From Arthrobacter sp. B2a2-09 (GTDB lineage Bacteria; Actinomycetota; Actinomycetes; Actinomycetales; Micrococcaceae), in assembly GCF_027587375.1 (NCBI RefSeq), contig NZ_JAMXIC010000014.1, positions 60,863 to 124,862 on the forward strand: a stretch of 64,000 bases of DNA, in the 5' to 3' direction. Position 1 is the stretch's first letter; every line of letters begins with the position of its first letter. The notes under the pieces are model-generated. The model was not told where the DNA came from and ran no database searches. It worked only from the letters and a program-made list of their open reading frames with translations. Shown piece by piece: positions 51,077 to 59,372 of this stretch. Made by a program: the position numbers and the translations under genes.

Positions 51077-53182
51077 ATGGGCACCCTGTCCACACCCGTC
51101 CCGGCAGAACGCAAACAGCCCGGCCATGAGCCCAGCAGAGTCGCCCTCGTGGGGGTCCACGGCTTCGGCGCGCACCACTTGCAGAACCTCGAAAGGCTCC
51201 AGGCCAACGGCGTCGTGCGCCTTGTTGCCGTAGCGGATCCGAACCCGCCTACCCCCGGCGCCCTCCCGCCCGGAACCGCCGTATTCAGCAACCTGGACGA
51301 CCTCCTGGCGGGAACCCCCGCGCTGGACCTGGTCATTGTGGCCACACCCATCCAGACACACGCACAGCTCGCCCTCACGACGCTCCCCCACGCCGACCTG
51401 TACCTCGAGAAGCCTCCAGTCGCTTCCCTCGCCGACTTCAATCGCCTGCAGGAGGCCGCCGCTGCGGCCGGCAGAAGCGTCCAGGTCGGCTTCCAGAGCC
51501 TCGGATCCCGGGCCCTCCAGGCCATTGAGGAACTGCTTGCGGAGGGAGAGATCGGCACGCTCCTGGGCATCTCGGCCACGGGACGCTGGGTCCGCGACCG
51601 CGCCTATTACAAACGTTCGCGCTGGGCGGGCAAACGCAGCCTGGACGGCGTCGATGTCGTGGACGGGGTGGCAACCAACCCGCTGGCGCACGCCATCGCT
51701 ACCGCGCTGAGGATCGCCGGGGCACGGACGGTGGACGATCTTGCCTCCGTGGAGACGGACCTGTACCGCGCCAATGACATCGAATCCGACGACACCTCCG
51801 TCATCCGGATCCGCACTGCCGCGGGCCTGCCCATCACGTGCGCGCTCACGCTCTGCGCCGCCGAATCCGTGGAACCGTACATCACCCTGCAGGGCAGCGA
51901 GGGTACGGCGGTGTTCCACTACACCGAAGACCGCCTCAGGGTCAGCTCTGCCGCCGGGAACCGCGAAACGGTTTACAACCGGGTGGACCTCACCGAGGAT
52001 CTGCTGGAGCATCGTCGCGAGCAGCGCGCGCCGGTTACGGGACTGATCAGCCCCGCAACCGCCGCGCCGCTGATCAGCCCGCTCGCGTACAGCGGCGCCT
52101 TCATGCAGGTCCTGGAAGCCATCCGCACCGCAGAATCTCCGGAGCTGATCCCGGAGCAGTACGTCACCTGGGAGGGCGAGGGTGACGCCGCCCGTCCCGT
52201 GATCGACGGAATCGAAGCCGCCCTGGAACGCGCGACGGCGGCGCATGTCACGTTCAGCGAACTCGGCTTGCCTTGGGCGCGCCCAACCGTCGACGCCGAA
52301 AGGCCGGTTTTGAGCCTGCCCGACGGCGATGAGCCGGGCGCCTCTGGGATTGAGACTGGCAAGGCCGCCGTTGTCTTGGCAACCCTGCAGAGCGGTGCCG
52401 GCCTGGCCGCGCGGCTCTCCCCGCGGCCCTATCTGCACCCGGTCCGAACACTGGCCGGAGTCAAGGTCACCGACCATCTGCCCGCGGACCACCCCTGGCA
52501 CCTCGGCGCGGGATTCGCCTTCCAGGATGTCAACGGCACCAATTTCTGGGGCGGCAAGACGTACACCCGCGCCGCCGGCCGTTATGAAGAACGGCAAGAC
52601 CACGGGCACATCATCGAACGGTCCACAACGTCCGGGCCGGGCCTGCTGGAGCAGGAATTGAGCTGGCAGGCACCGGACGGCGCCGAACTTCTCCGCGAAC
52701 GCCGCACCACCCGTTCCCGGGCGATCGACCTTCGTACGTGGCAACTGGAGTTAAGAACAGAACTGACCGCCGTCGTCGACTCCTCTCTGGGCGGCCCCGG
52801 CTCAAACGGCGCCCTCGGAAGCGGCTACGGCGGGTTCTTCTGGCGCTTGCCTGCGTGCGCCGGGGCAGAAGTCTTCACGGCGGAAGGTCGCGGGGAACCT
52901 GAAGTGCACGGCTCGACGTCGCCCTGGCTGGCCTGGACGGCGGACTTTCCTGAAGGCCCCGCCACTCTGGTTTTCGCAGCTCCGGCCGAGGCGCAGGATC
53001 CCTGGTTCGTCCGGATGGCGGATTACCCTGCCGTAGCTTCGGCCCTGGCTTGGGACCGGCCAGTGGACCTTGCCGCAGGCGACCCCCTGGTCCGATCCTT
53101 CACCGTGTGGATCGTGGACGGCACGTTGTCTCCGGCCGAGGTTGCCGAGCTGACGGCCGGCCGGGTGTCCGCCGCAGGATAG
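51077..53182 (+). CDS. Gfo/Idh/MocA oxidoreductase fused to a DUF6807 (PmoA-like) domain
   Basis: 701-residue two-domain protein. Residues about 20-390 form a Gfo/Idh/MocA NAD(P)-dependent oxidoreductase: Rossmann start VALVGVHGFGAHH, VIVATPIQTH near residue 95 and the EKPP motif near residue 115 with the conserved Lys. Residues about 430-700 match DUF6807: LAGVKVTDHLPADHPWHLG (His residues), GTNFWGGKTY and HGHIIERS. GAGGAG four bases before ATG 51077 decides the start over ATG 51065. The substrate is unknown, but the LacI operator links it to the sugar-type genes at 54.6-61.2 kb. Confidence 0.88.
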   Translation: MGTLSTPVPAERKQPGHEPSRVALVGVHGFGAHHLQNLERLQANGVVRLVAVADPNPPTPGALPPGTAVFSNLDDLLAGTPALDLVIVATPIQTHAQLALTTLPHADLYLEKPPVASLADFNRLQEAAAAAGRSVQVGFQSLGSRALQAIEELLAEGEIGTLLGISATGRWVRDRAYYKRSRWAGKRSLDGVDVVDGVATNPLAHAIATALRIAGARTVDDLASVETDLYRANDIESDDTSVIRIRTAAGLPITCALTLCAAESVEPYITLQGSEGTAVFHYTEDRLRVSSAAGNRETVYNRVDLTEDLLEHRREQRAPVTGLISPATAAPLISPLAYSGAFMQVLEAIRTAESPELIPEQYVTWEGEGDAARPVIDGIEAALERATAAHVTFSELGLPWARPTVDAERPVLSLPDGDEPGASGIETGKAAVVLATLQSGAGLAARLSPRPYLHPVRTLAGVKVTDHLPADHPWHLGAGFAFQDVNGTNFWGGKTYTRAAGRYEERQDHGHIIERSTTSGPGLLEQELSWQAPDGAELLRERRTTRSRAIDLRTWQLELRTELTAVVDSSLGGPGSNGALGSGYGGFFWRLPACAGAEVFTAEGRGEPEVHGSTSPWLAWTADFPEGPATLVFAAPAEAQDPWFVRMADYPAVASALAWDRPVDLAAGDPLVRSFTVWIVDGTLSPAEVAELTAGRVSAAG

Positions 53183-53226
53183 GCGCACAAATCGCAAACA
53201 GACCGGTGCACACCACTGAACTCCCG

Positions 53227-53742
53227 TCAGGATGAGGGGGTCTGTTCTTTAGCCCACTCGGCGACCCGGCGAGCACTTTCCTCATCGGAGAGGTCCTCGA
53301 CTCGGGTCATGATCGTCCAGCGGATGCCGAACGGATCACGAATGCTGCAGAACCGATCTCCGGACACGAAAGTCATCAACGGCTCGCGGATAGTTGCTCC
53401 AGCCGCCTCGGCCCGCTCGGCGACGCCGTCGACGTCATTGCAATAGAAACCCATGGAGCAGCAGTCATCGTCGCCAGCAGGAGGAGGCACGAGATGGTAG
53501 TCGGCGGCCGGCTCACCAATCTGGAGCCGGCCGTCGCCGAAATCGAGGACGGCGTGAACAACGACGGCGTTGATTTCCGTCACGTCGACGATGCGTGCGC
53601 CGAACACATCGCGGTAGAAGACGATCGCGGTGCGGGCGTTGGGTACAACGAGGAACGGCGTCAGGCTGGTCGAACCATGCGGGATACCGTGGGATGTGTG
53701 ATCGCCGTGTGCAGCGACGGTTTTCTCAGTTTTTTCGGACAT
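53227..53742 (-). CDS. VOC (glyoxalase/bleomycin-resistance fold) family protein
   Basis: 171-residue single VOC protein of the PhnB/YdcG type. LTPFLVVPNARTAIVFYRDV near residue 26 and VSGDRFCSIRDPFGIRWTIM near residue 125 are the family markers. An N-terminal extension rich in His (AHGDHTSHGIPHG) could bind metal. A divergent AraC-type regulator starts 69 bp away, and the two probably form a regulator/target pair, independent of the LacI regulon around them. Confidence 0.85.
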   Translation of the reverse strand: MSEKTEKTVAAHGDHTSHGIPHGSTSLTPFLVVPNARTAIVFYRDVFGARIVDVTEINAVVVHAVLDFGDGRLQIGEPAADYHLVPPPAGDDDCCSMGFYCNDVDGVAERAEAAGATIREPLMTFVSGDRFCSIRDPFGIRWTIMTRVEDLSDEESARRVAEWAKEQTPSS

Positions 53743-53811
53743 GTCTTCACGATAAAAGGGCGGCGCAATGCGGGGCTTGAAGATTCGCGACAACTTCATG
53801 AATGCCGCGGT

Positions 53812-54615
53812 ATGACCGGCGATTCACGCGGAATTCTCTATCCCGCGAGCCTGCCACGGTTCTCCCGGCTACCCTCCCCGGAGGGGATCGCCGCATTGGT
53901 CCGGTGGTTCTGGATCGCCGAGTGGGACATCGCACCAGGACGCACGTCGCGCCAACATGTGATTTCGTTCCCCGCGTCAAACCTCACCGTGGAGCCGGCG
54001 TTTGTCGGGTTCGCGGGACCGACAAGCCGGCGCTCCACCCGTGACCTCACGGGTGGAGGATGGACTGTCGGCGCCCTGTTAAGGCCCGCTGCCGTCCCGC
54101 ACTTCACCGACGCCCCCGCGGCTCATCGAGATGCATACGGGCCGGTACAATTCCCGCGCCTCCATGCCGCGGTCGTCCACGCAATGACGGGATCCGAGGA
54201 TGCCACCGGCCGGCATCTCCAGGCTGCCGAAGCGTTCACGAGCTGGTTCGTTGAGAACGTGCCGACTCCGGGCGAGGAAGGTTTGCGTGCGAACATGATG
54301 GCCGACCTCATAGACACTGATTCGTCGACAGTGCGCTTGGATGATGTAGCCGGGCGCCTAGGAGTTTCTGCACGAACAGCACAGCGGCTCGCTGCACGTT
54401 ACGTGGGTCTCTCGCCCGCTGCGATGATCCGTCGGCGGCGAATACAGGAAGCCTCAGAGCGTCTCCGGAACGACCCGGACTCCGACATCGCAACCGTTGC
54501 GGCCGACTTTGGCTACTCAGACCAAGCGCATCTCGCCAACGACTTCCGCACCGTCCTAGGGCTCACACCCGGCGCGTACCGCAACGCCTCATCGGAACAC
54601 TCTCCTCTCGAATAA
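53812..54615 (+). CDS. AraC family transcriptional regulator
   Basis: 267-residue regulator with an N-terminal effector domain (LVRWFWIAEWDI, ASNLTVEPAFVGFAGPTSR) typical of the AraC group with a DUF6597-like sensor, and a C-terminal double helix-turn-helix (LDDVAGRLGVSARTAQRLA and then IATVAADFGYSDQAHLANDF). The last motif FGYSDQAHLANDFR is the AraC signature. The start at 53812 gives a normal length. It is divergent from the VOC gene and likely controls it. Confidence 0.85.
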   Translation: MTGDSRGILYPASLPRFSRLPSPEGIAALVRWFWIAEWDIAPGRTSRQHVISFPASNLTVEPAFVGFAGPTSRRSTRDLTGGGWTVGALLRPAAVPHFTDAPAAHRDAYGPVQFPRLHAAVVHAMTGSEDATGRHLQAAEAFTSWFVENVPTPGEEGLRANMMADLIDTDSSTVRLDDVAGRLGVSARTAQRLAARYVGLSPAAMIRRRRIQEASERLRNDPDSDIATVAADFGYSDQAHLANDFRTVLGLTPGAYRNASSEHSPLE

Positions 54616-54663
54616 GGCCCGCGACACTCCCGGCCATTTGGCCATCGGGGTCGCGCCGCACTG

Positions 54664-55503
54664 TTATGCGTACGGCAGCACGAGTTCCGCGTAGCGCTGC
54701 CTCATGGTTTCCAGGACCGAATCGCCGTCGGCGTCCCAGATGTCCTGGTTAAAGATCTCCACTTCGATGTCGCCGGTGTAGCCGGCGTCGCGCACCCAGG
54801 TGCCGATCGTCGCGAAGTCGATCACGCCGTCGCCCATCATGCCGCGGGAGAGCAGGGCGTCGGCGGCGATGGGGAGGTTGAAATCGCACACCTGGTAGGA
54901 AGCAATCCGGTTTTCCCGGCCGGCCCGCTGGATCTGCTGCTTCAGTTCCGGGTCCCACCACACGTGGAAGGTGTCGACGGCGACGCCGACCGCCTTCGCG
55001 TCGTAGGGTGCGGCGAGGTCGAGGGCCTGGCCCAGGGTCGAGATGAGGGCCCGGTCCGCCGCGTACATCGGGTGCAGGGGTTCGAGCACCAACCGGACCC
55101 CGTGCTCGACGGCGAAGGGCACCAGGTCCTCGAGGCGATCGGCCACGCGCTGGCGGGCCGCGACGACGTCCTTCTCCCCCGACGCCAGCCCGCCGACCAC
55201 CAGGAACAGCTCCTGGGTATCCAGCGCCACGGCTTCCAGGATGGCCGCCCGGTTGTCCGCCAAAGCGGCTGCCTGCCCGTCGGCGTCGGCCGCCGTGAGG
55301 AAGCCGCCCCGGCAGAGGGACGAGACGCGAAGTCCGGCGTCCTTGATCAGCTTGGCGGCCTTGTCCAGGCCGGCGTCGGCGACGATGTCCCGCCACGGTC
55401 CGATCGCCGGAATTCCGGCACGGACGCAACCGTCCACGGCCTCGGCGAGGGTCCATTTCTTGGTGGTGGCGCTGTTCAGCGACAATCTTGAAAAGTCGCT
55501 CAT
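54664..55503 (-). CDS. TIM-barrel sugar phosphate isomerase/epimerase-like protein
   Basis: 279-residue xylose-isomerase-like TIM barrel. LVLEPLHPMY near residue 140 has the metal-binding Glu, VGVAVDTFHVWWDP near residue 172 the Asp and His, and GDIEVEIFN near residue 245 the final Glu. It is the last gene of a three-gene leftward operon (Gfo/Idh, DUF993, this gene), overlapping the DUF993 stop by 4 bp. It probably isomerises or epimerises the keto-sugar formed by the dehydrogenase. The substrate is unknown. Confidence 0.88.
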   Translation of the reverse strand: MSDFSRLSLNSATTKKWTLAEAVDGCVRAGIPAIGPWRDIVADAGLDKAAKLIKDAGLRVSSLCRGGFLTAADADGQAAALADNRAAILEAVALDTQELFLVVGGLASGEKDVVAARQRVADRLEDLVPFAVEHGVRLVLEPLHPMYAADRALISTLGQALDLAAPYDAKAVGVAVDTFHVWWDPELKQQIQRAGRENRIASYQVCDFNLPIAADALLSRGMMGDGVIDFATIGTWVRDAGYTGDIEVEIFNQDIWDADGDSVLETMRQRYAELVLPYA

Positions 55504-56714
55504 GCGCCCACTCCGTTGATGCGAAGGTAATCGGACATCCGGAAGGCGGCCAGCGCCGGATCGCGCAGGAGCCCGGCTTGGTCGGCGAGTTCGAAGGTGC
55601 GCGCCAGGTGGACCACGGAGCGGCCGGAATGCAGCCCGCCGACCATCTGGAATCCGGGCTGTTTGCCGTTGAGCCAGGACATGAAGGCGATCCCGGTCTT
55701 GTAGTAGAACGTGGGGGCGCTGAAGATGTGCTTGCCCAATTCGCGGGTGGAGTCCAGGATGGCGCGCGCGTCCGCAGCGTCGCCGGCGTCGTACTTCTGC
55801 AACGCCACCGAAGCGGCAGGGTAGATTGCGGCGAAGATGCCCAGCAGCGCGTCCGAGTGGTGGGCGCCGTCGCCGTCGATCAGTTCCGGGTAGTTGAAAT
55901 CGTCGCCGGTGTAGAGGCGGACGCCCTCCGGAAGAGCGGCACGCAGGGCAACTTCATGCGAAGCGTCGAGCATCGAGACCTTCACGCCGTCCACTTTGTC
56001 CGCGTGATCGCGGATGAGGCCAAGGAAGGTCTCGGTTGCTGCAGCGACGTCGTCCGAGCCCCAATAGCCGGCCAACGCGGGGTCGAACATGGTCCCGAGC
56101 CAGTGCAGGATGACGGGCTGATCCACTTCCTGCAGCAAGGTGGAGTAGACGTGCAGGTAGTCCTCAGGGCTTGCCGCCACCTTGGCCAGCGCCCGCGATG
56201 CCATGATGATGACCTTCGGTCCGGCTTCGCTCACGACGGCGATCTGCTCACGGTACGCGTCCAGCACGGCGTTGATGCCGGCGGGACCCTCGGGGACTGA
56301 GTCCAGGTCCAGCTGGTCCGTTCCGGCTCCGCAGGAGACAAGGTCCCGGACCGTCTTCCCGGCGGTGGCCGAGTTGCCGGACGCCACCACGGACGCCGCT
56401 TCGACGCCGGTTCGCTTGATGAGCTGCTGCGTGGCGGCCCAGTCCAGGCCCATGCCGCGCTGGGCGGTGTCCATGGCATCGGCGACGCCCAAGCCGTAGG
56501 ACCACAGCTCGTGCCGGTACGCCATGGTGGTGTCCCAGTCCAAGTGCGCGGGGGCGCCGGGGGTGTTCTCGGCCGTCGCTTCGGGGATCACGTGCGCGGC
56601 GGCGTAGGCCCGCCGGGACGTCAAAGGCGCCGTTGGCCTGGCCCAGGACGTGGCCGGCTGCAGCGTGTAGAGGCGGGTCCCGCCGTCGTGGTTTGGAAGA
56701 AGAAGGGTGGTCAT
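55500..56714 (-). CDS. DUF993 family protein (dihydrodipicolinate synthase-like barrel)
   Basis: 404-residue member of DUF993. HWLGTMFDPALAGYWG near residue 235, LYTGDDFNYPELIDGDG near residue 298 and FYYKTGIAFMSWLNGKQPGF near residue 360 are conserved blocks. The family resembles class I aldolase/DHDPS barrels, so an aldolase or hydratase step is possible, but no member function is known to me. It starts at 56714, sharing one base with the stop of the Gfo/Idh gene (TGATG), so the three-gene operon is translationally coupled. Conserved linkage with Gfo/Idh and TIM-barrel genes suggests sugar acid breakdown. Confidence 0.85.
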   Translation of the reverse strand: MTTLLLPNHDGGTRLYTLQPATSWARPTAPLTSRRAYAAAHVIPEATAENTPGAPAHLDWDTTMAYRHELWSYGLGVADAMDTAQRGMGLDWAATQQLIKRTGVEAASVVASGNSATAGKTVRDLVSCGAGTDQLDLDSVPEGPAGINAVLDAYREQIAVVSEAGPKVIIMASRALAKVAASPEDYLHVYSTLLQEVDQPVILHWLGTMFDPALAGYWGSDDVAAATETFLGLIRDHADKVDGVKVSMLDASHEVALRAALPEGVRLYTGDDFNYPELIDGDGAHHSDALLGIFAAIYPAASVALQKYDAGDAADARAILDSTRELGKHIFSAPTFYYKTGIAFMSWLNGKQPGFQMVGGLHSGRSVVHLARTFELADQAGLLRDPALAAFRMSDYLRINGVGA

Positions 56715-57883
56715 CAGAGCACGATCTCCGGGATGTCGATGGTGCGGCGCTCGGCTGAGGACTGCAGGCCGAGTTCGGCGAGCTGCACGCCGCGGGCGGC
56801 GGAAAGCAAGCCGAAGCGGTGCTCGCGGCCGGCGACGACGTCGCGCAGGAATTCTTCCCATTGCAGCTTGAAGCCGTTGTCCAGATCGGCGTTCGCGGGG
56901 ACTTCCTGCCACTGGCTGCGGAAGGACTCCGTGACGGGCAGGTCCGGGTTCCAGACGGGCTTGGGCGTGTGGGCGCGCTGCTGCGCAACGCACTTGTTCA
57001 AGCCCGCGACGGCGGAACCGAGAGTGCCGTCGATCTGGAACTCCACGAGTTCGTCGCGGTAGACGCGGACGGCCCAGGAGGAATTGATCTGCCCGACGAC
57101 GTCGTCCCCGCCCGGGGTCTCAAGCTCGAAGATGCCGTAGGACGCGTCGTCGGCGGTGGCCTTGTATTCCTTGCCCTGTTCGTCCCAGCGGGTCGGGATG
57201 TGGGTGGCGGTTTTGGCGTTGACGCTCTTGACCTTGCCGATGATGCCTTCAAGGACATAGTTCCAGTGGCAGAACATGTCCGTTGTCATTCCTCCGCCGT
57301 CTTCCTTGCGGTAGTTCCAGGACGGGCGCTGCGCCGCCTGGACGTCGCCTTCGAAGACCCAGTAGCCGAATTCGCCGCGGATCGAGAGGATGCGGCCGAA
57401 GAAACCCTCATCCACCAGGCGGCGCAGCTTGACCAGGCCCGGCAGGTACAGCTTGTCGTGCACCACGCCGGCCGTGACGCCGGATTCCTTGCCGATGCGC
57501 GCCAGTTCGATCGCCTCTTCAAGCGTCTCCGCCGTCGGCTTTTCGGTGAAAATGTGTTTTCCGGCGCGCATCGCCTTCTTCAGCGTCGCGGCGCGAAGGC
57601 TGGTCATCGACGCATCGAAAACGACGTCGACCGTGGGGTCGTTGATGACCGCATCCAGGTCGGTGGACCATTCGGAAACCTTGTGGAGTTCGGCCAGTTC
57701 TCGGATCTTCGCCTCGTTGCGGCCCACCAGGATCGGCTCAACCTGGACGCGGGTGCCGTCCGCCAAGGTGAAGCCCCCGGCGTCCCGGATGGGGAGGATG
57801 GACCGCAGCAGGTGCTGGCGGTAGCCCATCCGGCCGGTGATGCCGTTCATGGCGATGCGGATCGTCTTTGTTTCGTAGCCCAT
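56714..57883 (-). CDS. Gfo/Idh/MocA family oxidoreductase
   Basis: 389-residue NAD(P)-dependent dehydrogenase. It has the Rossmann fold start IRIAMNGITGRMGYRQH (unusual G-x-x-G-R-M-G loop), VVFDASMTS near residue 92 and the EKPT motif near residue 118 with the conserved Lys. DGGGMTTDMFCHWNYVLEG near residue 200 replaces the usual GGGxxxDxGxH segment with a His. It is the first gene of the operon; AAGGA precedes ATG 57883. Two LacI-type operators lie directly upstream. It probably oxidises a sugar or sugar acid that the following enzymes process. Confidence 0.9.
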   Translation of the reverse strand: MGYETKTIRIAMNGITGRMGYRQHLLRSILPIRDAGGFTLADGTRVQVEPILVGRNEAKIRELAELHKVSEWSTDLDAVINDPTVDVVFDASMTSLRAATLKKAMRAGKHIFTEKPTAETLEEAIELARIGKESGVTAGVVHDKLYLPGLVKLRRLVDEGFFGRILSIRGEFGYWVFEGDVQAAQRPSWNYRKEDGGGMTTDMFCHWNYVLEGIIGKVKSVNAKTATHIPTRWDEQGKEYKATADDASYGIFELETPGGDDVVGQINSSWAVRVYRDELVEFQIDGTLGSAVAGLNKCVAQQRAHTPKPVWNPDLPVTESFRSQWQEVPANADLDNGFKLQWEEFLRDVVAGREHRFGLLSAARGVQLAELGLQSSAERRTIDIPEIVL

Positions 57884-57912
57884 GAGTCCTTCTTCAATGG
57901 AAAGTAATGAGA

Positions 57913-57977
57913 TGGGAAAGCGCATTCCCAATGCACTCATGATGACACGCGGACACGAGTCTGGCAATCGCTTTCCC
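57913..57977. promoter_or_regulatory. Two LacI-type operators in the divergent promoter region
   Basis: TGGGAAAGCGCATTCCCA (57913-57930) is an almost perfect palindrome. GGCAATCGCTTTCCC (57963-57977) is a second site in the opposite orientation. They lie between the Gfo/Idh operon and the lacI-type gene and match the operators at 50997 and 59224-59258, so the regulator likely controls both its own gene and the operon. Confidence 0.82.
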
Positions 57978-58052
57978 GCAGACAGCTACGACTGCAATAA
58001 TCGGATGTTGCTGAAAATGCCCGAGACTGTGGCCTTGAACGAGGAGTTGTCC

Positions 58053-59108
58053 GTGACTGCAAGCACGCTGTCCGAAGTGGCCAAACTGGCCGGCGTCTCC
58101 CCCGCCACCGCCTCCCGGGTGCTCAATGGTTCTGCCAGGACACCCGCACCGGAGATCGCGGAGCGCGTCCGGCAGGCGGCCGACACCCTCGGCTACATCG
58201 CGAACGCCCAGGCCCAGGCGCTGGCGAAATCCAGCACGGGGCTCATTGGCCTGATCGTGCACGACATCGCGGACCCTTATTTTTCCGCCATAGCGCAGGG
58301 CGTCCAGGCCGCAGCACGGCAGGAGCGCCGCATGGTGCTGCTCGCCACCACCAACGGCACACCCGCCGAGGAGAAGGAAGCCGTCGCCGCCTTCGCTGCA
58401 CGGCGGGCCGAGTCGATCGTCATCGCAGGATCACGTTCAACACGTTCCGAAGACGCCCGCGCGAACACCGAGCTAGCCGCCGAACTGGACCGCTACTGCC
58501 GCAACGGCGGGCGGGTGGGCGTCGTCGGGCAGGCGATATTGGGCGTCGGCGAAACCGACAGCTACCGCACCATCGCCGTTCCCAACGAGCGACTTGCGCA
58601 GGATCTGGCGAGGGAATTGGCGCGCACCCACAAAGGGCCGTTCGCCATTGTGGCCGGGCCGGAGGGACTGACCACTTCGGATGAGCGCGTCATGGGATTC
58701 CAACGCGGATTGTCCGACGCCGGCCAGCCCGCCGCGGATGTTGTGCACGTCGCGTTCAACCGGAACGGCGGCTTCGATGCCGGCATTGAACTTGCCTGGC
58801 GGATCAAGGCCTCCGGCCAATCGGCGCCGGAGCAACGATTGTGCATTTTCGCGACGAACGATGTCATGGCCATCGGCGTGGCGGCCGCGTTGAGGGACCA
58901 GGGGCTCAGAGTCCCCCATGACGCCAGCCTCGCAGGGTTCGACGACATCGAATGGCTCCGAGACTTCCGGCCGGCACTCTCCACCGTGAGCCTGCCGCTT
59001 GAGGAAATCGGACGGCTGGCAACCATTGCGACCCTTTCCGACGACGACGGCGGTCCAGCCGCCGTCGCGGGCAGCGTCACCCTCCGCAGAAGCACGAGTT
59101 CGCCCTAG
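58053..59108 (+). CDS. LacI family transcriptional regulator
   Basis: 351-residue repressor. The helix-turn-helix LSEVAKLAGVSPATASRVLN starts six residues after the chosen GTG at 58053, as is normal in the family, and GAGGAG lies seven bases before that GTG. Further upstream ATGs (58017, 58005) would add an odd extension. The periplasmic-binding-protein-like core has GLIGLIVHDIADPYFSAIAQ near residue 50 and FATNDVMAIGVAAALRDQG near residue 270. The hinge helix ANAQAQALAKSST is present. Five matching operators in front of three transcription units point to a local regulon. Confidence 0.92.
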   Translation: MTASTLSEVAKLAGVSPATASRVLNGSARTPAPEIAERVRQAADTLGYIANAQAQALAKSSTGLIGLIVHDIADPYFSAIAQGVQAAARQERRMVLLATTNGTPAEEKEAVAAFAARRAESIVIAGSRSTRSEDARANTELAAELDRYCRNGGRVGVVGQAILGVGETDSYRTIAVPNERLAQDLARELARTHKGPFAIVAGPEGLTTSDERVMGFQRGLSDAGQPAADVVHVAFNRNGGFDAGIELAWRIKASGQSAPEQRLCIFATNDVMAIGVAAALRDQGLRVPHDASLAGFDDIEWLRDFRPALSTVSLPLEEIGRLATIATLSDDDGGPAAVAGSVTLRRSTSSP

Positions 59109-59223
59109 TTCTCCGGGTTCGCGGCGGCTCCATCGATCACACGATGACGCCGGGCCGAGAGTCCCGCGCCAGTGTGACCGGCGCAACAACTTAACCTTGA
59201 CAGCGGGGCCGTGCGGGTGTCTC

Positions 59224-59258
59224 ATGGAAAGCGCTTACCAGATGGGAAAGCGCATACC
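59224..59258. promoter_or_regulatory. Tandem LacI-type operators upstream of the MFS gene
   Basis: TGGAAAGCGCTTACCA (59224-59239) and TGGGAAAGCGCATACCA (59242-59258) stand side by side, 18 bp centre to centre. They lie about 115 bp before the MFS start, in a 264-bp intergenic stretch that otherwise holds the promoter and an AAAGGAGG ribosome site. Confidence 0.82.
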
Positions 59259-59372
59259 AAGCGGAAGATCCAGTCCGATACTTGCGATGGCGCCGCCCTC
59301 CTACTGGAAACCAAACCCAAAGACGGGAAGGCCCTTCCAGTGGCCCCAACGACTTGTCCAAAGGAGGACAAT

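Noticed and set aside
59224..59258. Catabolite-response elements of the CcpA type
   Set aside because: The sites resemble cre because all LacI/GalR operators share the GCGC-centred core. A dedicated LacI regulator lies next to them and actinomycetes lack the classical CcpA system.
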